Shown: positions 1-8,286 of the stretch, piece after piece
Layout: every line of letters starts with the position of its first letter
Numbering within the stretch: the first letter of the stretch is position 1
NCBI GenBank assembly: GCA_963744225.1
Contig: CAVUSV010000003.1
Span: 868,001 to 932,000 of the forward strand
Direction of reading: 5' to 3'
DNA: 64,000 nt
DNA from: Bog-473 sp963744225
Lineage (GTDB): Bacteria > Actinomycetota > Acidimicrobiia > Acidimicrobiales > RAAP-2
Notes under the pieces: model-generated
The model's input: only the letters and a program-made list of their open reading frames with translations
Told to the model about the DNA's origin: nothing
The model's database searches: none
Position numbers and translations under genes: made by a program

Positions 1-57
1 GAGGACGGTGCCGAGCGCAAACAGGACGGCCGCGACGATGGCCAGCCACGCACCCAT
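1..57 (-). CDS. N-terminus of a membrane protein, EamA/DMT-like (partial)
   Basis: Only the first 19 codons lie in the window; the gene runs off the left edge. The minus strand from the ATG at 57 reads MGAWLAIVAAVLFALGTVL, a hydrophobic segment that fits the first transmembrane helix of a DMT/EamA-type permease, whose first helix commonly ends in a similar ALGT-type motif. The family call rests on this short stretch only. It is divergent from the hydrolase gene that starts at 116, so the 58 bp between them must hold both promoters. Confidence 0.4.
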   Translation of the reverse strand, partial: MGAWLAIVAAVLFALGTVL

Positions 58-115
58 GCCTGAACAGGTTACCGAGGTCGCACTGGAGTGTGATGGGGGC
101 GGCGTAACCTGACCC

Positions 116-1207
116 ATGCGCGGAAAGGAGCTGTTGACGAGCCGGGCCGCCAGCAACCTCGCCGCAGTGAAGATGGATCTCGCGAACGCAACCGTCGAGG
201 GCGATGTCGACCGTGTCACGCTGCTGCAGACGCTTCTTGATTGTGGCGGGCAGCTCCTCGCGTACAGGCCTCAGCTGCAGCATTATGCCGTTCTCTTCGG
301 CGACATCGACGACGCCCAACATGTGGCAGTCGTGGTCCCCGGCGTCGGCGACGGCACGAACCTTTGTGCCGACTGGATTCCCGGGGCACGCAACCTCTAC
401 GTGGCGGCGGCCTCAACCGCCGTCGTCGTGTGGAAGGGCTACGACAACCCGGTCGACGTCCTGGCGGCCGCCGCGGGGTCCATCGAGTGTACCGAGGACC
501 TGACGACGGCCGCGGCCGACCTGACCGCATTCGTGGCGTCACTCTCGCTCGACCATGGGCAGTCACTGACGGTGGTCGCGGACAGCTTTGGCTCCATCGT
601 GACAGGCGCCGCGCTGGCCGACTACGGCCTGCGTGTCACCGATGTCGTCGTCGCCGGGAGCCCGGGCATGACCGTGGACGAGCTCCGGCAGCTCCACGTC
701 GAGCGGTCACACTTCTTCTCCGAGCAAGCCCCGGGCGACGCCATCGCCGAGCTCGGCGTCTTTGGGGCCTCCCCGAGTGCACCGAGTTTCGGGGGTACCC
801 GGATGAGCACCAACGCCCCGGGCCACCCGGTGGTCCAGTCCCACTCCCGCTACTTCGAACCGGGGTCCCTGGCGCTGGAGAACATGGTGGCCGTCGTGAC
901 CGGCCGGTACGACGACATCGTCAGGCACCGCCCGGCGTTTGCCGAGACCGTGGGCGGCCTCGTGGCCTGGTCGCTCCGCATGCCCGTGGTGCCGGTACGG
1001 ATGGCCGGACGACACTATCGAGGCCCTGGTTTCCGGTTGCTCGTGAACGTGTGCCGCCTCGTCGACCTCGGGGCGAGTGAGACCGGGAACGCCGTCTGCC
1101 AGGTGCTCGACGAGGGCGAGCGAGCCGTGCTGTGGGTGGCCCGCGGGTTCGGCGTCCTGCCGGCGCACGCGGGTCCAGACGCGGAGGTGGAGCCGGAAAC
1201 CGCCTGA
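116..1207 (+). CDS. DUF1023-type alpha/beta hydrolase
   Basis: The 363-residue protein has the core of the actinobacterial DUF1023 family. A VVVPGVGD segment (about residues 72-79) matches the first core strand and oxyanion region, and VVADSFGSIV (about residues 151-160) is a nucleophile elbow with Ser in the D-S-F-G-S context usual for this family. The C-terminal third is basic and poorly conserved in appearance. It is shorter than many DUF1023 proteins, which often carry long N-terminal coiled coils. The natural substrate is unknown; ester or peptide hydrolysis is only a family expectation. It ends convergently with the hydantoinase gene. The start is the first ATG; I see no strong ribosome binding site before it. 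Confidence 0.75.
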   Translation: MRGKELLTSRAASNLAAVKMDLANATVEGDVDRVTLLQTLLDCGGQLLAYRPQLQHYAVLFGDIDDAQHVAVVVPGVGDGTNLCADWIPGARNLYVAAASTAVVVWKGYDNPVDVLAAAAGSIECTEDLTTAAADLTAFVASLSLDHGQSLTVVADSFGSIVTGAALADYGLRVTDVVVAGSPGMTVDELRQLHVERSHFFSEQAPGDAIAELGVFGASPSAPSFGGTRMSTNAPGHPVVQSHSRYFEPGSLALENMVAVVTGRYDDIVRHRPAFAETVGGLVAWSLRMPVVPVRMAGRHYRGPGFRLLVNVCRLVDLGASETGNAVCQVLDEGERAVLWVARGFGVLPAHAGPDAEVEPETA

Positions 1208-1275
1208 AGCCCCGCAGCGTTCACGCCGTGGCGGCCCGAGCCGATCCCCGCCGTGCGTCGGCCGTCACTCCGAGC

Positions 1276-3357
1276 TCAGCCGGCCCCGCCGATGCTGATG
1301 TCGTAGTTGCCGTGCTCGTCGAGCACCGCCACATCGGAGGGTGCCAGCACGAGCACCGTGAAGGGCTCCTCGATGAGCGCGGGCCCCTCGACCATCGCCC
1401 CGGCACCGAGGGACGCGCCGTCATAAGTCGGGACGTCGATGAAACCGTCACCGAGGTGAACGGGGCGCGAGCCCGTCCGGGCGTCTGCCACACGCGTCAC
1501 CTCGCCCATGCGCGCCAGGACAGGTGGCTTCGGTGTGGCGCCCCGGTGCACCAACCGGATACCGCGCACAAGAGGCGGCTGGGTCGGAAAGGCGAAACCG
1601 CGGGCTGCCTCGTGCTGGTGGTGGAAGCGGTCGGCGAGGTCGAGCAGGTGCTCCTCCGAGAGCGCTTCGCCCTCGGGGAGCGGGACCGAGATGTCGAAGT
1701 TCTGCCCCTGGTAACACATCTGGGCGAAGAGGTCGGCCTGCACAGCGCCCTGGCCCAGGCGTGCCGGCGCCAGCTCGGCCTCTGCCTCCTGGTGCATCTC
1801 TGCCGCCAGCGTCCGCACCCGCGCCAGGTCGATGTCGGAGAGTTTGACGACGTAGGCCCGCATGAGGTCCACGACGTAGTCGGAGACCAGCAGTCCAAGG
1901 GCGGAGAAGGCGGGGGAGGCCTTGGGCACCAGCACGCGGCCGATGCCGAGCTCGCGGGCCTGGGCCCAGGCGTGCACGGGACCGCCGCCGCCGTAGGCCA
2001 TCAACGACAGGGTGCGCGGGTCGGCACCGTGCTGGGACAGCACCTTGCGGACCGCGTTGGCCATGTTGGCGTTGACGATGCGCTGAATGGCCCAGGCCGC
2101 ATCGTCGATGTCGAGACCGAGCGGCTCGGCCACGTCGCGCGCGATGGCGGCGCGGCCGGCCTCTACGTCGAGCTCCATGCGGCCGCCGGCGAAACCCTTG
2201 GCGGGCAGGTAACCCAGTGCAGCGTCGCTGTCGGTGACGGTGGCCCGCACGCCGCCGCGGCAGTAGCAGACGGGCCCGGGGACAGAGCCGGCGGACTCGG
2301 GACCGACCAGGAGCGCACCCTGGCGCACGCGGGCGATGGACCCACCGCCGGCGCCGACGCTGTGGATGTCGACCATGGGCAGATTGATGTAGTAGCGGTG
2401 GCGCCAGTTCCAGTCGGTGGTTACGGCAGGCCGTCCCTGTTGCACCAGGCAGACGTCGTAGGAGGTGCCTCCCATGTCGGCGGCCACGAGGTTGTCGACG
2501 CCGCTGCGTCCTGCCGCCAGCGCCGCACCCATGACGCCGCCCGTGGGGCCGGAGCCGAGCAGAGAGACGGAGCGCCGCTGTACCGACTGGGGAGGCATGA
2601 CGCCCCCGCTCGACTGCATCAGCACGACCTGGCCCTCGAACCCAGCCACCCGCAGTTTCTCGACGAGTCGCTCGACGTAGGCGGTGATCTTGGGTGCCAC
2701 GTAGGCATTGACCAGCGTCGTGGAGGTGCGTTCGAACTCAGGCGCGCGGGGCAGCACCTCGTGCGAGAGCGAGATGTGGCCGACGTCGGGGAATTCCTCG
2801 AGGATGAGCTCACGGGCCCGGCGCTCGTGTTCGGGGTTGACGAAGCTGAAAAGGAAGCACACGGCGATGGACTCGACGCCGAGCTTCTGCAGCCGTCGCA
2901 CGCCGCGGCGCACGGCCTCTTCGTCGAGCTCGAGGACGACGTTGCCCTCGAAGTCGCAGCGCTCTGGGATCGCGATACGGGCCCGCCGCCGAGCGATGGG
3001 CTCGGGCGGCGGCGCCGTCGGGTCCCAGATCTCCTCCTTGTGGTCCCGCCGCAGCTCTATCTCGTCGCGGTGCCCTTCGGTGGCGAGCAGGCCGGTCGGG
3101 GCGCCGCTCATCTCGATCATCGTGTTGTCCGCCGTCGTGGTCCCGTGCACGAAGGCCTCGATTGCCGCACAGAACGCCGTGGTGTCCACGCCAAAGGCCT
3201 CGGCGAGCTGTCCGACGCCTGTCAGCACCCCCATCGACTGGTCGCCTGGGGTCGTGGGCGTTTTGTCCAGGTGGACCTGGCCATCCGGTGTGATGCAGAT
3301 CAGGTCGGTGAACGTGCCGCCCACGTCGACGCCGACCCGGTAGCCACCCTGCGCCAT
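1276..3357 (-). CDS. hydantoinase/oxoprolinase family protein (HyuA-like)
   Basis: This 693-residue protein belongs to the ATP-dependent hydantoinase/oxoprolinase A family, which opens five-membered cyclic amides such as hydantoins or 5-oxoproline. The N-terminal actin-like phosphate-binding loop is clear in VGVDVGGTFTDLICI just after the start, followed by HGTTTADN near residue 105, GAGGGSIARV and ESAGSVPGPVCY in the middle: all family hallmarks. I chose the ATG at 3357 because the family begins right before the GVDVGGTFTD motif; the longer open frame upstream is arginine-rich and unlike the family. The usual HyuB partner gene is not adjacent. It is divergent from the GMC oxidoreductase operon, with 101 bp between the two starts. 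Confidence 0.9.
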   Translation of the reverse strand: MAQGGYRVGVDVGGTFTDLICITPDGQVHLDKTPTTPGDQSMGVLTGVGQLAEAFGVDTTAFCAAIEAFVHGTTTADNTMIEMSGAPTGLLATEGHRDEIELRRDHKEEIWDPTAPPPEPIARRRARIAIPERCDFEGNVVLELDEEAVRRGVRRLQKLGVESIAVCFLFSFVNPEHERRARELILEEFPDVGHISLSHEVLPRAPEFERTSTTLVNAYVAPKITAYVERLVEKLRVAGFEGQVVLMQSSGGVMPPQSVQRRSVSLLGSGPTGGVMGAALAAGRSGVDNLVAADMGGTSYDVCLVQQGRPAVTTDWNWRHRYYINLPMVDIHSVGAGGGSIARVRQGALLVGPESAGSVPGPVCYCRGGVRATVTDSDAALGYLPAKGFAGGRMELDVEAGRAAIARDVAEPLGLDIDDAAWAIQRIVNANMANAVRKVLSQHGADPRTLSLMAYGGGGPVHAWAQARELGIGRVLVPKASPAFSALGLLVSDYVVDLMRAYVVKLSDIDLARVRTLAAEMHQEAEAELAPARLGQGAVQADLFAQMCYQGQNFDISVPLPEGEALSEEHLLDLADRFHHQHEAARGFAFPTQPPLVRGIRLVHRGATPKPPVLARMGEVTRVADARTGSRPVHLGDGFIDVPTYDGASLGAGAMVEGPALIEEPFTVLVLAPSDVAVLDEHGNYDISIGGAG

Positions 3358-3458
3358 GCCGATCCTCCCCGCCCGCCCCCCGGCGGGACGGGTGAGGCAT
3401 GATCCTAACCTGACAGCGGCGTCAGCAATCGGGGTCAGGGGCACGCTACGTTTGCCCG

Positions 3459-4022
3459 GTGCCCGTCTGGCTGAGCGAGCAGGAACACGCAACCCTGCGG
3501 GCCGCCTGCGAGCAGATGCTGCCTTCCGACCAGGGCGCACCCGGGGCCGAAGAGGCGGGCGTCGCCGACTTCATCGACGGCTTTCTCGGCGCCTTTGCCT
3601 TCGACCCACCCCGCATCTGGGCGGGCGGGCCGACCTCCGGGCGCAAGGGAGGCAGTGCCGGTTTCGCGAACTTTCACCGGCTGACCAGGCTGGATGAGTT
3701 GGCCTGGCGCACGCGGATCGAGGGGTCGCTCGGGATACCGGAGCGGGAGTTCAACGGCCCCACCGTCGGGCTTCAGCAACGCTACCGGGAGGGGCTCGCC
3801 GCGTTGGGGGCCGATTTCACCGACGTGGACGGCAAAGAGCGGCGGCGCCGGCTCCGGGCCGACGAGTCCTTCTGTGAGCTCTTGTGGGAGCACTGTTGTG
3901 AAGGCATGTACGGCGCGCCCGAGTACGGAGGCAACCGCGACTGCGTCGGGTGGGAGTACATCGGCTACGACGGCGACGTGCAGCCGCGTGGTTACGGCGA
4001 TGCCGAGGTGTCACAGCCATGA
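3459..4022 (+). CDS. gluconate 2-dehydrogenase subunit 3-like protein
   Basis: The 187-residue protein resembles the small (subunit 3) component that accompanies membrane or periplasmic GMC-type dehydrogenases. Supporting features are the start LSEQEHATLRAACEQMLPSD and the C-terminal EGMYGAPEYGGNRDCVGWEY, both typical of that family. No twin-arginine or other signal peptide is visible, unlike many relatives. It starts with GTG and its TGA overlaps the ATG of the GMC oxidoreductase in an ATGA arrangement, so the two are very likely co-translated and form one enzyme. The physiological substrate (polyol, sterol or sugar acid) cannot be told from sequence. Confidence 0.85.
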   Translation: MPVWLSEQEHATLRAACEQMLPSDQGAPGAEEAGVADFIDGFLGAFAFDPPRIWAGGPTSGRKGGSAGFANFHRLTRLDELAWRTRIEGSLGIPEREFNGPTVGLQQRYREGLAALGADFTDVDGKERRRRLRADESFCELLWEHCCEGMYGAPEYGGNRDCVGWEYIGYDGDVQPRGYGDAEVSQP

Positions 4023-5680
4023 CGGCCGACGCCATCGTCATCGGATCGGGTCCCGGCGGGGCCACCGCCGCCGAAGTCCTCACCCGGGCCGGATGGTCGG
4101 TGGTGATCATGGAGAAGGGTCGCAACCACCTGCTCGACCCCCATGACCTGACCAGGCCGGCCGGCGACTACTCCAACGACGAGATCAAGTTCATCTCGCG
4201 TTACTTCCTTGGTCCAGACCCCCTCATTGAGCCACGGGCCTTCCGGCGCTCCGCCGACGAGGGCGAGCACACGCACGTCGGCGAGGTCAACTCCATCCCG
4301 ACGACGGTCGGTGGCGGCGGGACGCACGCCGACGGCAAGGTGCCGCGCTTCCGAGAGGAGGACTTCCGGCTTCTCTCCACCCATGGCCCGCAGGAGGACG
4401 CGGCGGTCGACGATTGGCCCGTCGACTACGACGAGCTTGAGCCCTACTACGCCGAGGTGGAGCGGGCCATCGGCGTGGCGGGTCGAGAGGGCGCCAACCC
4501 TTTCGCCGCCTGGCGCTCGGGCCCGTACCCAATGCCGCCGGGCGCGCCGATGTACGGCGCGGTGTTGTCGTCGGCTGCGGCCGAGAAAGTCGGGCTGCAT
4601 CCCTACGAAGCCCCGACGGCCGCCAACAGCATCGCGTACGACGGCCGGCCAGCCTGCAACAACTGCGGCTATTGCGCCTTCTTCGGCTGCCCCATCCACG
4701 CCAAGGGCGACCCGGTGGCGCTCCTGACCAAGGCCATGGCGACCGGCCGGGCCGAACTCATGGCCGAGACGTACGTGAGCCGCATCGTCACGCAGGGCCG
4801 CCGGGCCACCGGGGTCGAGTACGTCGGGCCCGACGGCTCGACGCACACGATGGACGCCAACGTCGTGATCGTCGCCGGAGGCGCCATCGAGACGCCGCGC
4901 ATTCTGCTCCTCTCTGGCCTGGAGCACCCCGCGCTCGGCCGCCATCTGATGGTGCACTTCCAGACGATCGTGGTCGGCCATTTTCCGACGTTACGCCTGC
5001 ACCCCCACAAGGGTCGTGCCGTGACGCACGTGCATGACGACGCCATGGTGCAGGACGAACGGACGCGGGAGGCGGCGCTCGGAGCCGGACTGCCGTGGTT
5101 CCGGGGCGGCCTGGTCGAGCACAGTGGCGGGGGACTGCCGATCATGGAGGCGCGCCACTCGCCTTGGGGCCGCGCCCACGCCCAGGCCATGCGCGACTCG
5201 AACCTGCGTGAACGCATGTGGGCCTTCATCATGCAGGGCGAGGACCTGCCCTACGCCACCAACACGGTGGATCTGAGCCCGTCCGTGCGTGACGTACGCG
5301 GCTTTCCCGTCGCGCGCGTCACGTACCAGCCCGGGCGCCACGAGTTGGCGGCATCCAAATACCACGGGAAAATCCTGCAGTCGGTGCTCGAGGAGATGGG
5401 CGCGGAGTGGGTCATCCACACGTCGTCGCCCGGCGTGTCGTATCACGGTGTGGGGGCCACGCCCGTCCCTGAGAGCCGTCATGTCATCGGGACGGCGCGG
5501 ATGGGGGACAACACCGACACCTCGATCGTCGACCGCTGGGGGAGGGTGCACACGCTCGACAACGTCGTCATTGCCGACTCGTCTGTGTTCGTCACCTCGA
5601 GCGGCTACGGGCCGACGCTGACTCTCGTCGCTCTGGCGTCGCGGGCTGCGCACCACCTCGCGGGCACGAAGCCCGGCTAA
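4019..5680 (+). CDS. GMC family FAD-dependent oxidoreductase
   Basis: The 553-residue flavoprotein oxidises an alcohol group and passes electrons to an acceptor. The FAD-binding GSGPGG motif lies at residues 9-14 (DAIVIGSGPGGATAAE), followed by the acidic MEKG at the end of the second strand. A Cys-rich CNNCGYCAFFGCP stretch in the middle and the C-terminal GTARMGDN and VTSSGYGPTLTLVALASRAA segments are characteristic of the choline-dehydrogenase-like branch that pairs with subunit 3. The start at 4019 overlaps the preceding stop and immediately precedes the FAD motif; an upstream in-frame start would add an arginine-rich leader that relatives lack. The neighbour at 3459 is its likely partner. 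Confidence 0.92.
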   Translation: MTADAIVIGSGPGGATAAEVLTRAGWSVVIMEKGRNHLLDPHDLTRPAGDYSNDEIKFISRYFLGPDPLIEPRAFRRSADEGEHTHVGEVNSIPTTVGGGGTHADGKVPRFREEDFRLLSTHGPQEDAAVDDWPVDYDELEPYYAEVERAIGVAGREGANPFAAWRSGPYPMPPGAPMYGAVLSSAAAEKVGLHPYEAPTAANSIAYDGRPACNNCGYCAFFGCPIHAKGDPVALLTKAMATGRAELMAETYVSRIVTQGRRATGVEYVGPDGSTHTMDANVVIVAGGAIETPRILLLSGLEHPALGRHLMVHFQTIVVGHFPTLRLHPHKGRAVTHVHDDAMVQDERTREAALGAGLPWFRGGLVEHSGGGLPIMEARHSPWGRAHAQAMRDSNLRERMWAFIMQGEDLPYATNTVDLSPSVRDVRGFPVARVTYQPGRHELAASKYHGKILQSVLEEMGAEWVIHTSSPGVSYHGVGATPVPESRHVIGTARMGDNTDTSIVDRWGRVHTLDNVVIADSSVFVTSSGYGPTLTLVALASRAAHHLAGTKPG

Positions 5681-5700
5681 TTGCGGTCGTCCCTGGTCTC

Positions 5701-5757
5701 GCGGCCCCGCGGGGCCGGGACTCTCTTAAAACTATAAACCAGGTTCGTTATAGTTTT
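5701..5757. terminator. two palindromes between convergent genes
   Basis: Between the convergent stops at 5680 and 5845 there are two inverted repeats. GGCCCCGCGGGGCC at 5703-5716 is a perfect 14-bp palindrome. AAAACTATAA at 5728-5737 is followed after 10 bp by its exact complement at 5748-5757. The second is strikingly AT-rich for this genome and ends in a run of T on the plus strand. A bidirectional transcription terminator is the simplest reading; an operator is possible but there is no divergent promoter here. Confidence 0.5.
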
Positions 5758-5770
5758 TCAAACCATCCAC

Positions 5771-5830
5771 CGGCCCTCGCCTCCACCGGCCGGCCCTCGC
5801 CTCCACCGGCCCTCCCTCGCCTCCACAGGC
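5771..5830. repeat. 20-bp tandem repeat, three copies
   Basis: The unit CGGCCCTCGCCTCCACCGGC occurs at 5771-5790 and 5791-5810 without mismatch, and at 5811-5830 with three differences. It fills the gap between the AT-rich inverted repeat and the end of the thiolase-like gene. No coding role is apparent. Confidence 0.8.
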
Positions 5831-5844
5831 TGATGCCGGCCCCG

Positions 5845-7074
5845 TCAGCGCACGCCCCGGGTGAGCAGCATGGAGCCGGCAATGGGACCGCCGCCGTTGG
5901 CCACCGCGGCGACTTCAGGGACCCGCCCCCCGGGCCGCACCACCTGGCGCTCACCCCCCTCGCCCCTCAGTTGCAGACAGGCCTCATGGATCAACCCAAA
6001 CCCGTGGAGGCGGCCGCCCGAAAGCTGGCCCCCGGCGGTGTTGAGCGGCAGGAGCCCGTCGCGAGCGATGGCGCCACCACCCTCGATGAAGGGTCCGCTC
6101 TCACCGCGGCCGCAGAATCCGAGGGCCTCGAGCCAGACGATGGCCAGCACCGAGAAACCGTCGTAGAGCTGTGCCGTGTCCACGTCGGCGGGCTTCAGAT
6201 CAGTTCGCTCCCACATGCTGGCACCGGCGTCGCGCGCGGCCATCGTCGTGATGTCGTCGAACTGGTCCCAACTCGCACGGCCCCGGAGCGCGGTGCCAAT
6301 GGCGTTCACGTGCACCGCCGCATGGTCGAGGTCGCCGGCGACGTCGCGGTGGGAGACGATCACCGCAGTCGACCCGTCACACGGCGCGTCACAGTCGAAG
6401 AGACAGAGCGGCGTCGTGATCATGCGCGCCGCCAGGTAATCCTCCATCGACATGGGGTCGCGGTAGACGGCCTTCGGGTTGAGTGCCGCGTTGCGGCGCC
6501 CGTTGATGGCGATCTGGCCCAGCTGCTCTCGGGTCAAGCCGAATTCGTGCATGCGCCGTTGGGCAACCTCGGCCAGCCAGTTCGCGGCAGATACCGCCCC
6601 GAAGGGCAGCGACCATTGCATGAAGCTGCCGAACCGGGGGACGGTGCCCCCGCCTCCTCCGGAGCCGCCGATGCCCTGGCGCCCTCCGGTGCCTTGCGCC
6701 GATCCCTCGGTGACGGTGCGGTAGACGAGGACGTGGCGGGCCAGTCCGGCCGCCACCCCGAGCGCAGCGGCCATGACGGCACGCATCTGGCCTGGACCTT
6801 CACCGCCGCCGTCGTGCCAGTTGAGCGACAGGCCCAGAGCGTCCTGCACTTCGGGGGTGGAGGGCCCGGCGAAACCGGGGGTCCCCGCACCCATGCCCGG
6901 GTAGGTCGAGATGCCGTCGATGTCGTCGCGGCTGAGCCCGGCGTCGGCGATGGCCTCCAGGGCGGCTTCAACCGTGAGGTCGAGGTCGGAGCGCCCGAGA
7001 CGCCGGCCGACATCGGACTGACCGATGCCCGAGATGATCGCCCGTCGCTCGAGCGGCTCCTCGGCCGGGCTCAC
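5845..7074 (-). CDS. thiolase-fold protein, Ltp/SCP-x type (possible retro-aldolase)
   Basis: The 409-residue protein has the thiolase superfamily layout of the lipid-transfer-protein (Ltp) group: IISGIGQSDVGRRLGR at the N-terminus, a central CDAPCDGSTAVIVSHRD, AQLYDGFSVLAIVWLEALGFC, and LNTAGGQLSGGRLHG near the C-terminus. At the position where thiolases have the nucleophilic Cys (after the second core strand) this protein reads HDGGGEGPGQMRAVMAA, with no Cys. Ltp2-type aldolases of steroid side-chain degradation also lack that Cys and work with a DUF35 partner, which is encoded just upstream. So a C-C bond-cleaving role on an acyl-CoA is plausible; thiolysis is less likely. GTG start at 7074 overlaps the DUF35 stop (GTGA). 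Confidence 0.8.
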   Translation of the reverse strand: MSPAEEPLERRAIISGIGQSDVGRRLGRSDLDLTVEAALEAIADAGLSRDDIDGISTYPGMGAGTPGFAGPSTPEVQDALGLSLNWHDGGGEGPGQMRAVMAAALGVAAGLARHVLVYRTVTEGSAQGTGGRQGIGGSGGGGGTVPRFGSFMQWSLPFGAVSAANWLAEVAQRRMHEFGLTREQLGQIAINGRRNAALNPKAVYRDPMSMEDYLAARMITTPLCLFDCDAPCDGSTAVIVSHRDVAGDLDHAAVHVNAIGTALRGRASWDQFDDITTMAARDAGASMWERTDLKPADVDTAQLYDGFSVLAIVWLEALGFCGRGESGPFIEGGGAIARDGLLPLNTAGGQLSGGRLHGFGLIHEACLQLRGEGGERQVVRPGGRVPEVAAVANGGGPIAGSMLLTRGVR

Positions 7075-7511
7075 GACGCATCCTCCGCGCCGTCGGCCGG
7101 TGCGAAGAGCGGGAGCCACACGTCCTCGACGTGCTCGAACACCACGCGCACCGGCATGCCGATGTGCACGTCGTCGGGTTCCACGTCGACCAGATTCGTG
7201 GTGAGCCGGACGTCGGGCTGCTCGTCGATCGATACCCAGGCGATGATGTAGGGGTCGCTGCCTGGGATCCACTGCTGGTAGTTGACCGTGAAGGTCTCCA
7301 GGTGGCCGCGGCCGCTCACTTCCTGCGGCGCCACATCGCGCGAGAGGCAGCGTCGGCAGACGGGACCGGGCGGATGGTTGAAGAACCCACAGTTGTTGCA
7401 GCGCAGCAACCGCAACACGCCGTCGGCACCGGAGGTCCAATAGAACGCCACGTCGTCACTGAGGCGCGGCAGGAGACGCAAACTCGGGCCGTTGGCAACC
7501 ATGGCCGGCAT
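7071..7511 (-). CDS. Zn-ribbon/OB-fold protein (DUF35 type)
   Basis: This small protein (146 residues from the ATG at 7511; a second ATG at 7502 is possible) has a four-Cys rubredoxin-like ribbon, LRCNNCGFFNHPPGPVCRRC, followed by an OB-fold-like segment with GRGHLETFTVNYQQW and VRVVFEHVEDVWLPLF. DUF35 proteins bind acyl-CoA and associate with thiolase-fold or aldolase partners; in steroid catabolism the DUF35 domain activates Ltp2. The 4-bp overlap with the thiolase-fold gene downstream supports a two-subunit enzyme. The HAD hydrolase upstream ends 52 bp before, so all three may be one transcript. Confidence 0.88.
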   Translation of the reverse strand: MPAMVANGPSLRLLPRLSDDVAFYWTSGADGVLRLLRCNNCGFFNHPPGPVCRRCLSRDVAPQEVSGRGHLETFTVNYQQWIPGSDPYIIAWVSIDEQPDVRLTTNLVDVEPDDVHIGMPVRVVFEHVEDVWLPLFAPADGAEDAS

Positions 7512-7563
7512 GTTGGCACACGCGACCCGTTTGGCGCCGGTTGCTCCGGACCGCGCTCGGGCG

Positions 7564-8175
7564 TCAGGCGATGACGCCCTCCGTGACCAGCGCGGCGTGC
7601 GCCGCCTGTATGCCCCGGACATGACGGGCGACGAACCCAGTCTCGGTAGCCGCGTCGACGTTGACCACGTTGTCGTCGAGGAAGAGCACCCGGCCGGCCG
7701 GAACCGGCAGCTGTGCGGCCACGGCGTGGAAGATCTCGTGGTCGGGCTTGACCATGCCCAATTCGAATGACAGGAACCGCAGATCGAACGCCTCCACGAT
7801 GGGGGTTGCGGCGTAGTTGGCTTCCCACTGCACGGGATTCGTGTTGGACAGGTAGCCCACGGGCACCTCCGCCCGCACCGCGTCGACGAGCTCGAGGGCC
7901 CCCGGGTAGGGGATCCCGGGCCAGGCGCCGAACGCTTCCAGGAAGTCGGGCGGCTCGAGGTCGAGTCCCCAGTCGGCCACGACGCCGGCGGCGAAGTCTT
8001 CGGCGGAGCAGCCGCCGGCCTCGAAGCGGCGCACCCAGGGGCAGGAGAGCCAGCGGGACCAGAGCTCCTCGTCGCTGCCGATCCCGCTGAGCTCGCGCAT
8101 CTGCCCCACGCCCCCGGGGTCGACGAGCACCCCGCCGAGGTCGAAGAGGACGAAGTCGGCGCGTCGGGCGTCCAC
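7564..8175 (-). CDS. HAD superfamily hydrolase (subfamily IA)
   Basis: This 203-residue protein shows the four HAD motifs: the nucleophile motif FVLFDLGGVLVD near residue 10, motif II in VGYLSNTNPVQW, the Lys of motif III in ELGMVKPDHEIF, and the acidic pair of motif IV in VLFLDDNVVNVDAA. The helical cap lies between motifs I and II, as in subfamily IA (YihX-like) phosphatases. Substrate unknown. The GTG at 8175 is the only start close to motif I; the same open frame continues far upstream across the opposite gene and is not credible there. It is divergent from the luciferase-like gene. Confidence 0.85.
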   Translation of the reverse strand: MDARRADFVLFDLGGVLVDPGGVGQMRELSGIGSDEELWSRWLSCPWVRRFEAGGCSAEDFAAGVVADWGLDLEPPDFLEAFGAWPGIPYPGALELVDAVRAEVPVGYLSNTNPVQWEANYAATPIVEAFDLRFLSFELGMVKPDHEIFHAVAAQLPVPAGRVLFLDDNVVNVDAATETGFVARHVRGIQAAHAALVTEGVIA

Positions 8176-8286
8176 GGCTGCGATGCTACGGGGGCGCCAG
8201 AGGCGACATTGAGACTTTTTAGCCCGGGCGGGGAGGCCACAGCGCCCGACGAGGGAACACGACAGGCCGAGGGGAAGGAGGATCGC

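Noticed and set aside
1132..3402. Long plus-strand open frame (756 codons) opposite the HyuA-like gene
   Set aside because: It is the antisense shadow of a well-supported gene; its His/Arg-rich translation has no domain, as expected from high-GC codon bias.
5833..7251. Plus-strand frame of 472 codons opposite the thiolase-fold and DUF35 genes
   Set aside because: Both opposite genes have clear families and coupled starts; this translation is low-complexity.
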